Shown: in pieces, positions 6,411 through 11,219 of the stretch
How the letters are laid out: each line of letters opens with the position of its first letter
Numbering within the stretch: position 1 is the first letter of the stretch
Assembly (NCBI GenBank): GCA_035527835.1
Contig: DATKZS010000053.1
Coordinates: 1 to 11,219, forward strand
Direction of reading: 5' to 3'
Length of the DNA: 11,219 nucleotides
Source of the DNA: DATKZS01 sp035527835 [NCBI: bacterium]
GTDB lineage: Bacteria; RBG-13-61-14
Position numbers and translations under genes: made by a program
The notes under the pieces: model-generated
Told to the model about the DNA's origin: nothing
The model's database searches: none
What the model saw: only the letters and a program-made list of their open reading frames with translations

Positions 6411-7583
6411 ATGCTGGCGGAAAAGACGATGACCGCGGAGGGACGTCTGCAAACAGTGATCAGGCTCGAAAAACCGGACCGCGTGCCGGTATGTCCCATG
6501 ATCTATTACTTTGCCGCTTTCTACGCCGGGATTTCAGTCCACGAGCTCTGGTCGGACTGGAGCAAGTACGAGATGGCCATCCGGAAGTGCTTTCACGAAC
6601 TGGGGCCGTGGGACATTTACTACAACATCTGTCCGGTCTCGCCCGAGGCCTACCAGGCATGCCTGCTGATGAAGGTGAAATACCCCGGAGTAGACCTCGA
6701 ACCTGACAACATCTGCCAGTTCGAAGAGTACGAGATGATGCTGCCCGAAGACTACGATTGGGTGATTAACTTCAAGGGTATCGAGTTCAGCCTTTTTATG
6801 GAGCATGCGTCCCGCATCCTCGGCAAATTCATGCCCGGCTATGAAAACATGGGCCGTTTGAAACAGGCCCGGCTCGGCTACAAGATGATCGAGAATTTCG
6901 TCAAATGGCGCATCCACAACCGCTGGTGGAAAGAGCGGGACGTGGCGGTTTTGTCGGGCACCCAGTCCGAGACGCCCTTTGATCAGTTCTCCATGTCACG
7001 GTCCATGCAGCCGTTCACCTACGACCTCTACGACCGGCCGGACAAGGTGAAGGCCGCGTCCGAACGCTTGGCCAGGCCTTTTGCCCAGACCCACGCGCTG
7101 CTGACCCGGATCTCCGGAGTTCCCCGGATGCTCATCTACGTGCATCGCTCCAGCACGGACTTCATTTCGCCCAAGATCTTCGAGGAGATCTCCCTGCCGT
7201 CGCTCCAGACCATTTGCGACACCCTGATCGGAAAGGGGATCACTCCCATCCTCCATTGCGACGGGAACTGGGACAAGAACCTCAAGCTCCTGCGCAAGCT
7301 GCCCCCGAAAAAATGCATCATTCAGTTCGACGGTCCCACCAACATCTTCAGAGCCAAGGAGGAAATCGGCGACATGCACTGCATCTTCGGCGACGTCAAC
7401 GCCTACGACCTGGTAATGGGCAGCCCGGCCCGGATTGACGAGTACTGTCACCGCCTCATCGAGGAAGTGGGCAAGGGAGGAGGCTTCATCCTCGCCGCCG
7501 GTTGCGAGGTCCCCCCCAACGCCAAACCCGAGAACGTAAAAGCAATGATTGAGGCGCCGAAGAAGTATGAGGCGCCGTCTTGA
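6411..7583 (+). CDS. URO-D superfamily protein, MtaA/CmuA-type methyltransferase-like
   Basis: A 390-residue soluble protein of the uroporphyrinogen decarboxylase superfamily (TIM barrel). The N-terminus (MTAEGRLQTVIRLEKPDRVPV, about 7-27) is the standard start of these proteins. Candidate metal ligands typical of the corrinoid methyltransferase branch are visible: His282-Cys283-Asp284 in ILHCDGN and Cys365 in AAGCEVPPNAKPEN near the C-terminus, resembling the zinc site of MtaA/MtbA proteins that move methyl groups between a corrinoid protein and a thiol. It is therefore unlikely to be haem-biosynthetic HemE. Two adjacent ATGs (6408, 6411) follow AGGAGG; the second has the better 5-nt spacing. 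No corrinoid protein, activator or partner methyltransferase is adjacent, so the substrate is unknown. The gene stands alone between two direct copies of a structured repeat. Confidence 0.75.
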   Translation: MLAEKTMTAEGRLQTVIRLEKPDRVPVCPMIYYFAAFYAGISVHELWSDWSKYEMAIRKCFHELGPWDIYYNICPVSPEAYQACLLMKVKYPGVDLEPDNICQFEEYEMMLPEDYDWVINFKGIEFSLFMEHASRILGKFMPGYENMGRLKQARLGYKMIENFVKWRIHNRWWKERDVAVLSGTQSETPFDQFSMSRSMQPFTYDLYDRPDKVKAASERLARPFAQTHALLTRISGVPRMLIYVHRSSTDFISPKIFEEISLPSLQTICDTLIGKGITPILHCDGNWDKNLKLLRKLPPKKCIIQFDGPTNIFRAKEEIGDMHCIFGDVNAYDLVMGSPARIDEYCHRLIEEVGKGGGFILAAGCEVPPNAKPENVKAMIEAPKKYEAPS

Positions 7584-7610
7584 AAAACAAGCTATGAGGA
7601 AGCAGCCCAA

Positions 7611-7848
7611 GATTTGTCAGGAGTTCTTCCAGCGACTCCGGGGCGACGTCTTCCTCTCCCCCGTCCTCGTCCCGGACCTCATCCGCCAGCCGCTGTCGCT
7701 CCAGCATCGCCAGGGCCGATTCGAGATTGAGCGCCGGGTTCACTCCCGAGAGGGAGAGACCCATCTCCACCAACGTGATGGCCATGGAGGGGGCAAGCCC
7801 CGCGCGGAGCGCCGGCCTTGGCACCCCCTTATAATTCAGGTTCTTCAC
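7611..7848 (-). pseudogene. Possible remnant of an unrecognised protein-coding gene
   Basis: On the minus strand this frame starts at a GTG (7848) and encodes a plausible globular sequence: a hydrophobic helix (SMAITLVEMGLSLSGVNPAL), then LESALAMLERQRLADEV, then an acidic segment ending in SLEELLTNLG. Codon third positions are mostly G or C, and the composition is far more protein-like than the Arg/His-rich plus-strand frame. The frame stays open upstream of the GTG without a ribosome binding site and runs on downstream into the end of the methyltransferase-like gene, so both borders look eroded. I do not recognise the family. It may be chance. Confidence 0.3.
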
Positions 7849-7906
7849 CTTAGAGAGTGGATCTGCAAGGTAACGTTGAATGGGAACCGGAGGCGAGTAG
7901 AGCGTA

Positions 7907-7978
7907 GAGCGCAGGGCGTAGGGCGTGAAAGATGGCTGCTTTGGCGCTGATGTGATTTACGCCATTCGCCCTTCGCTC
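7907..7978. repeat. Imperfect inverted repeat of GTAGAGC/GTAGGGC units
   Basis: The left arm 7907-7929 (GAGCGCAGGGCGTAGGGCG then TGAA) and the right arm 7957-7978 are reverse complements with a few mismatches, around a 27-nt loop. The left arm is extended upstream by GTAGAGC units (7897-7910), giving a short-period tandem character. This resembles heptamer-based intergenic repeats common in GC-rich bacterial genomes. No T-run follows, so a terminator role is not supported. Confidence 0.55.
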
Positions 7979-8025
7979 TCCGCGATCAGTGACGCAAATA
8001 CTATCCATTCTCCAGTGTGAAGAAC

Positions 8026-8167
8026 CATAATTCAAGGCGGGAAATAATTTTTCTTCCCGCTCTCCCGCAAAATAGTCTCCCGCATAATAGTTGCCCCGCC
8101 CCGCGGGAAATGTTATTAGTTATGGCCGGGGCCGGCGTGCCGGCAAAATTTTTACGAGGGCTTGGAG
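8026..8167 (+). repeat. Dispersed structured intergenic repeat, copy B
   Basis: Full-length second copy of the element at 6042-6169, in the same orientation and about 1.98 kb downstream. It shares the GGCGGGAA/TTCCCGC hairpin, AATAGTTGCCCCGCCCCG, and a 31-nt identical block (8115-8145). It is about 14 nt longer because a 15-nt unit is doubled (8061-8090). The final GGCTTGGAG supplies the likely ribosome binding site of the dehydrogenase gene at 8174, so the element directly abuts a gene start. Confidence 0.75.
8061..8090 (+). repeat. 15-nt tandem duplication inside repeat copy B
   Basis: TCTCCCGCAAAATAG (8061-8075) is followed at once by TCTCCCGCATAATAG (8076-8090), identical at 14 of 15 positions. 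Copy A has a single, more diverged unit at the matching place (about 6078-6092). This explains the length difference between the two copies. Confidence 0.75.
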
Positions 8168-8173
8168 CGGAAA

Positions 8174-9007
8174 ATGTATGGAAAGAACCAGAAGCGGGCG
8201 TTGGTGACGGGCGCGGGCAGCGGGTTGGGCCGGGCGCTCTGTCTCGGGCTGGCGCGGCGGGGCTACACGGTGGCGGTCACGGACATCAACGTGCCGGCCG
8301 CCGAGGAGACGGCGGGCCTGGTGGGAGAGGCCGGGGGCAAGGCATCGGTGGCCCGGGTGGACGTGACGCGGGCGGAGGAGCTCGAGTCCGCGGCCGAGCG
8401 CTTCTTCTCCGAGTGGGGCGGCGTGGACCTGCTCATCAACAACGCCGGCGTGGCCGCGGCGGGGCGGATGGAGGAGGTCACGCTCGAGGACTGGCACTGG
8501 ATCATGGGCATCAATTTCTGGTCCGTGGTCCACGGCTCGCGCGCCTTCATCCCCCGCATGAGGGCCCAGGGCGGCGGCCACATCATCAACGTGGCATCCC
8601 TGGCCGGCATCGCCAGCCTCCAGTACATGAGCCCGTACAACGCCACCAAGGCCGCGGTCATCTCCCTGTCCGAGACCCTGAAGGGCGAGCTCCACCCCGA
8701 TAACATCGGCGTCACCGTGGTCTGCCCGTCCTTTTTCAAGACCAACCTCATCTCGAACTACCGCGGGCCCGCCGACCTCAAAGACGCGGCCCAGACCCTG
8801 CTCGACATCGGCAAGCTCAGCGCCGACCAGATCGCCGAAAAAACGCTCCGCGCCATGGAAAAGAACCGGCTCTACCTCGTGCCCCACCGCATCGGCGTCG
8901 CGCTCTGGCTCATGAAGCGCCTCTCCCCCGAGCTCTGCTTCCGCCTGCTCCACTGCGGCCTCTTCAAGGACGACCCCATCAACAAGCTGATCGAGTTCAG
9001 CAAATAA
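8174..9007 (+). CDS. Classical short-chain dehydrogenase/reductase (SDR)
   Basis: A 277-residue Rossmann-fold oxidoreductase with all classical SDR motifs: the cofactor glycine motif TGAGSGLG (12-19), Asp37 at the end of the second strand (suggesting NAD(H) preference), NNAG (89-92), and the catalytic set Asn114, Ser142, Tyr155 and Lys159 (YNATK). The substrate cannot be inferred; the extended C-terminal part (about 230-277) with hydrophobic and aromatic residues suggests a bulky or lipid-like substrate, which is inference. The ATG at 8174 is chosen because GGAG (8164-8167) lies 6 nt upstream; a TTG at 8162 would add four residues but overlaps that ribosome site. It appears monocistronic. Its 5' flank is repeat copy B, so its expression may be tied to that element. 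Confidence 0.85.
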   Translation: MYGKNQKRALVTGAGSGLGRALCLGLARRGYTVAVTDINVPAAEETAGLVGEAGGKASVARVDVTRAEELESAAERFFSEWGGVDLLINNAGVAAAGRMEEVTLEDWHWIMGINFWSVVHGSRAFIPRMRAQGGGHIINVASLAGIASLQYMSPYNATKAAVISLSETLKGELHPDNIGVTVVCPSFFKTNLISNYRGPADLKDAAQTLLDIGKLSADQIAEKTLRAMEKNRLYLVPHRIGVALWLMKRLSPELCFRLLHCGLFKDDPINKLIEFSK

Positions 9008-9212
9008 GAGTGGCGCGGACGGGCAGGCGTGCGCTCATCGCGCTTCGGCCCCGCCTCCGCGGGCGGCCGCCGGAAGTGGTGGGATTTTGTTGGTGGAGGA
9101 AACCGATCTCCAATCGAACCATCGGGCCTGTCCATGGCCAAGCTGCACCGGGGAATCCCCCTGCTGTCGGAAGAACAGCGAAGGGAATTCGGATTTTAGC
9201 CCCGTTTGGTGA

Positions 9213-9437
9213 TTATCTGTTTTCAAGAAGATCGTCAATGGTGAGGCCGATATCTTTAGCGATCTGTCGCAGGAGGATGGGAGAGATGTCCCTGCCGGCA
9301 TGGAAAGGCACGGTGGTGCAGCGGCCATCGGGATGGCGAAATTGCTGGTGCGAGCCTCTTTGACGGACTTCCTCGAAACCAAGTTTTTCCAGAATCCGGG
9401 CGATCTCCAGGGGCTTCAATACCGGGTATTTCGACAT
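9213..9437 (-). CDS. hicA: HicA (YcfA)-family mRNA interferase toxin, second module
   Basis: A 74-residue HicA of the widespread YcfA type: an N-terminal helix ([21 protein letters not shown]), then [21 protein letters not shown] with predicted catalytic His30, then [23 protein letters not shown]. Length and motifs are complete, so it should be an active mRNA-cleaving toxin unless bound by HicB. It starts 2 nt after the hicB stop and is certainly co-transcribed with it. It differs from the first HicA (GSRHSWWWNP type), so the window carries two separate TA lineages. Downstream, 9008-9212, is a GC-rich spacer after the dehydrogenase with a short CCGCC/GGCGG dyad near 9050-9065 and nothing else clear. 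Confidence 0.88.
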   Translation of the reverse strand: MSKYPVLKPLEIARILEKLGFEEVRQRGSHQQFRHPDGRCTTVPFHAGRDISPILLRQIAKDIGLTIDDLLENR

Positions 9438-9439
9438 CG

Positions 9440-9649
9440 TCAGGAGACCATTACCATCTGGGTGCCGACAAATTCAGTCTCCAGGGGCGGCGGGCCGTCC
9501 TCCAGCAACATCTCGATAACCTCGCGCAAATTGATTTGGAGTTCATCAAGGGTCTCGGCCTGGGTGTGGGCGCCGGGGAACCCAGGCACGTAACCGATGT
9601 ACAAACCGGTGTCCGGACACTTCTCCACGACCGCGGTAAAAGCTTTCAT
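9440..9649 (-). CDS. hicB: HicB-family antitoxin, second module
   Basis: A 69-residue HicB-type antitoxin: [50 protein letters not shown]. The strand-turn-helix pattern with G-x-x-P-G-x-x-T-x-x-x-T-x-x-E-L is diagnostic. The ATG at 9649 has GGGAGG 5 nt upstream; an in-frame extension to 9748 lacks such a site and is not HicB-like, so it is rejected. No DNA-binding C-terminal domain is present. The start codon lies 1 nt after the stop of a short upstream ORF (9651-9782), whose final codons contain the ribosome binding site, so translation of the two may be coupled. Confidence 0.85.
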   Translation of the reverse strand: MKAFTAVVEKCPDTGLYIGYVPGFPGAHTQAETLDELQINLREVIEMLLEDGPPPLETEFVGTQMVMVS

Positions 9650-9650
9650 C

Positions 9651-9782
9651 TCAGCCTCCCTGAAAATTATCATAGCATAAGCTGTCGTAATCCTCCATAG
9701 TGGATGAATCGAGGGGAACCCTCGGCAAAACCTCCTTGCAAAGATCATAAGCCTTCTGGACCGCCGGGAGTTCTTTCTTCAT
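9651..9782 (-). pseudogene. Short ORF resembling the N-terminus of an Avd/four-helix-bundle protein
   Basis: A 43-codon ORF. Its first 22 residues (MKKELPAVQKAYDLCKEVLP, then RV) match the usual opening of Avd-like four-helix-bundle proteins, known as accessory proteins of diversity-generating retroelements and from rRNA intervening sequences. After that the sequence (ending DYDSLCYDNFQGG) no longer resembles the family, which is normally about 110-130 residues, so this looks like a truncated remnant. No ribosome binding site precedes its ATG, which directly follows a terminator-like hairpin. No reverse transcriptase or template repeat is nearby. It ends 1 nt before hicB. The family link rests on recollection of the motif, not on a search. 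Confidence 0.4.
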
Positions 9783-9787
9783 TTTTT

Positions 9788-9815
9788 AAAAAAATCAATG
9801 GGGCTTCTCCCCCAT
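9788..9815 (-). terminator. Rho-independent terminator of the FGE-fold gene
   Basis: On the minus strand ATGGGG pairs with CCCCAT (plus-strand arms 9810-9815 and 9798-9803) across a 6-nt loop, followed by TTGA and a run of seven T. It lies about 60 nt after the stop of the minus-strand gene ending at 9875, the correct place and orientation to end that transcript. Confidence 0.65.
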
Positions 9816-9874
9816 CAAAGAGTAAAAGAACTAAAGGGTAACCTGTCCGCCGAAGCGCATAGCGCGGAGGAGTA

Positions 9875-10957
9875 TCAGTCCCCCGCGCAACGAAACCCGT
9901 GGTCGCAGGTCTGGGACGCCGGGCCGATGTCGCCCCGGCACGCCACGCGCAGAGACCACGCGATGCTGTCGTAACTGCCGCCGCGAAAAACGCGAGACGA
10001 ACCAGTATCGGGGCCGGGTGGGTCGTTAGTGGGGCTCACACTGTAGTAAGTTGACAGATACCAGTCGTTCACCCATTCCAACACATTCCCCGCCATGTCG
10101 TAGAGGCCGTAGCCGTTCCCCGCATAACTTTCCACCGCGCTTGTGTCATCAATGAACCAATCATAATTTGCGTCGGAGTATGAAATACTGTCGCCCCACG
10201 GATACCGCTTCCCCGACAGCCCGCCCCGGGCCGCGTACTCCCACTCCGCCTCCGTCGGAAGGCGCTTGCCCGCCCCGGCGCAATAGGCCGTCGCCTGGTT
10301 CCAATTCACGTAGATCACCGGGAAGTTGTCGTAGGTCGGGTTGCCGTAATAAGAGCCGCGGGTGGAGCTACTTGAGTTATTAGGCGCGATGCACCCGCCT
10401 CCACTCACGCAGGCCGCGTACTCCGCGTTGGTCACCCCGTGCGCGTCCATGTAAAAGTCAGAGGTGATGCAGACATTGTGGACCGGAAGCTCAGAGCTGT
10501 TCCCCTCGCTGAAGGCGTCGCCCATGTTGAAGCAGCCAGCCGGGATCAGGGCCATGCATGCCACATCAACGCTTCCATAAAATGGGTCGCCCGGGCACTG
10601 GTTGTCTATTCCGTCGCAAAGCTCGATGGCGCCGGGATGGATCGAGGCGTCGCCGTCGTTGCAGTCTTCGGTTTCGCCGAGACCGGTGTAGTCGTCGCAG
10701 CCTGTATAGAAGCCGTCGAGGTCGTCGTCAAGACAGGTGTCGCAGCTTATCCAGTTGTTGGGATCGCTGTCGTCGCAGTCAACCGTGGCCCCGCAACCAT
10801 CCTGGGCGAAGTGGCCATCCACGTCGGAATCGGTGCAAGTCGCGCCTCCTCCACTACTACTTCCGCCTCCTCCGGAACCTCCGCAGTTGTTTGTAAGAGC
10901 AAGAAGTAATGACAAGAAAAGCATCCCCACGATTGACTTGATTGATATGGTGCTCAT
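9875..10957 (-). CDS. Secreted MopE-like and FGE-sulfatase-fold protein
   Basis: A 360-residue exported protein. A hydrophobic signal segment (about 8-22) is followed by Cys25 and a Gly/Ser-rich linker, as in lipoproteins, though TNNC is not a canonical lipobox. Residues about 40-135 carry repeated Asp/Cys patterns (DSDVDGHF, DCDDSDP, DDDLDGFY, DCNDGDASIHPGAIELCDGIDNQC) typical of MopE-type putative metal-binding repeats. Residues about 136-360 form an FGE-sulfatase domain: IPAGCFNMG, VTNAEYAACV, RLPTEAEWEYAARGG, YPWGD, GLYDMAGNVLEWVNDWY, RVFRGGSYD and GFRCAGD. The paired Cys after the RGGS motif that bind copper in true formylglycine-generating enzymes are missing, so catalysis is unlikely and binding or scaffolding more plausible. 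The ATG at 10957 has GGAG 8 nt upstream and is preferred over an in-frame GTG at 10966. Confidence 0.82.
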   Translation of the reverse strand: MSTISIKSIVGMLFLSLLLALTNNCGGSGGGGSSSGGGATCTDSDVDGHFAQDGCGATVDCDDSDPNNWISCDTCLDDDLDGFYTGCDDYTGLGETEDCNDGDASIHPGAIELCDGIDNQCPGDPFYGSVDVACMALIPAGCFNMGDAFSEGNSSELPVHNVCITSDFYMDAHGVTNAEYAACVSGGGCIAPNNSSSSTRGSYYGNPTYDNFPVIYVNWNQATAYCAGAGKRLPTEAEWEYAARGGLSGKRYPWGDSISYSDANYDWFIDDTSAVESYAGNGYGLYDMAGNVLEWVNDWYLSTYYSVSPTNDPPGPDTGSSRVFRGGSYDSIAWSLRVACRGDIGPASQTCDHGFRCAGD

Positions 10958-10973
10958 CGCTCTCACTCCGCTT

Positions 10974-11171
10974 TCAAAAAAACCTGTATGGGGGCTGCAA
11001 ACATCTTAGCCAAATATAATATATCCAACCGTCCGCCAGCGGCTGGCCCGCCGAGTCCGTCAGCCGTCCCTGGTAATTGATGAGCTGCGGGACCGACTGC
11101 GCCCAGGCAATGCCCACCAGCACAGCAAAACAAATAACACCAACCGCCGCCATCCCGATCTTCGCCCTCAT
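10974..11171 (-). pseudogene. Truncated secreted-protein gene (N-terminal fragment)
   Basis: A 65-codon ORF. It opens with a clear signal peptide (hydrophobic residues 5-22, predicted cleavage AWA-Q at 24/25), then QSVPQLINYQGRLTDSAGQP. That segment is the conserved start of a family of secreted proteins, normally several hundred residues long, found in many Deltaproteobacteria-like genomes. After residue 48 the reading changes to an AT-rich, unrelated tail (WIYYIWLRCLQPPYRFF) and stops. The break at about 11028 suggests a deletion or insertion joining the gene's 5' end to the upstream region of the next gene, whose start lies 16 nt after this stop. A purine-rich GGGGGG tract precedes the ATG. 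It may still give a short secreted peptide, but a broken gene is the simpler reading. Confidence 0.55.
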
Positions 11172-11219
11172 GACTCGACCCCCCTACTGATGAGAGATAA
11201 GAATTCTACTCATCCAATC

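Larger units (their letters stand above)
7584..8173. other. Intergenic/decayed region between methyltransferase-like gene and dehydrogenase
   Basis: About 590 bases without an intact gene. From left to right: a coding-like remnant on the minus strand (about 7611-7848), an imperfect long inverted repeat built on GTAGAGC/GTAGGGC units (7907-7978), an unremarkable stretch (7980-8025), and dispersed repeat copy B (8026-8167). No clear terminator follows the methyltransferase-like gene. Confidence 0.5.

Noticed and set aside
6411-7583. Annotation as HemE (uroporphyrinogen decarboxylase of haem synthesis)
   Set aside because: The His-Cys-Asp and late Cys pattern fits the corrinoid methyltransferase-like branch, and no haem genes are adjacent.
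7897-7978. Possible CRISPR or minisatellite array
   Set aside because: Only a few short, imperfect units with no regular spacers; it is better described as an inverted repeat.
8120-8953. Long minus-strand reading frame (277 codons) opposite the SDR gene
   Set aside because: It is antisense to a complete SDR with all motifs, is rich in Gly, His, Arg and Asp in shadow fashion, and its end lies in the repeat.
9008-9212. Tiny ORF starting at about 9134 (about 21 codons) and a GC dyad after the SDR gene
   Set aside because: No ribosome site or family signal; the dyad has no T-run, so neither a gene nor a terminator is supported.
9875-10957. Annotation as a true formylglycine-generating enzyme (sulfatase activator)
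   Set aside because: The two copper-binding active-site cysteines are absent and no sulfatase gene is nearby.

Overview
The window reads as a GC-rich chromosomal segment of a Gram-negative, probably anaerobic bacterium. The outer-membrane barrel protein and several Sec signal peptides point to a double membrane. The CooC-type ATPase and the corrinoid-methyltransferase-like URO-D protein point to anaerobic one-carbon or metal-cofactor chemistry. The MopE-like Asp/Cys motifs and the start of a 'PQLINYQGRL' secreted protein are common in Desulfobacterota-like and uncultured candidate lineages. The lineage is inference; there is no rRNA or marker gene to settle it. No tRNA, rRNA, CRISPR array, integrase or transposase was found.

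Layout. (1) 1-235: intergenic, with a 'CTTGGCG' repeat. (2) 236-1012 (-): CooC-family ATPase. (3) 1129-1526 (+): a hicB-hicA toxin-antitoxin pair, divergent from cooC. (4) 1574-5889 (-): a probable transcription order of secreted 339-aa protein, outer-membrane barrel protein, then an asparagine-synthetase homologue. The last is separated by a gap holding a long imperfect hairpin of the same 'CTTGGCG' repeat. (5) 5890-6410: long intergenic region with a dispersed structured repeat (copy A), a dyad and a good promoter candidate. (6) 6411-7583 (+): URO-D/MtaA-type methyltransferase-like protein. (7) 7584-8173: intergenic or decayed region with an unrecognised coding-like remnant (-), an inverted repeat and copy B of the structured repeat. 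(8) 8174-9007 (+): short-chain dehydrogenase whose ribosome binding site lies in the end of copy B. (9) 9213-9782 (-): a second hicB-hicA pair, preceded by a short ORF that looks like the beginning of an Avd/four-helix-bundle protein. (10) 9788-9815: terminator. (11) 9875-10957 (-): a secreted MopE-like plus FGE-sulfatase-fold protein. (12) 10974-11171 (-): truncated secreted-protein gene.

Working together. Apart from the two toxin-antitoxin pairs and the possible three-gene minus-strand run (4), the genes do not form an obvious pathway. The points most worth a second look are: an AsnB homologue whose glutaminase nucleophile Cys is Ser and whose oxyanion-hole Asn is Asp; two direct copies of a structured repeat of about 130-140 bp bracketing the methyltransferase gene, one of them supplying a ribosome binding site; two unrelated HicBA modules within 8 kb; and several gene remnants. 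I did not find a clearly new multi-gene system.
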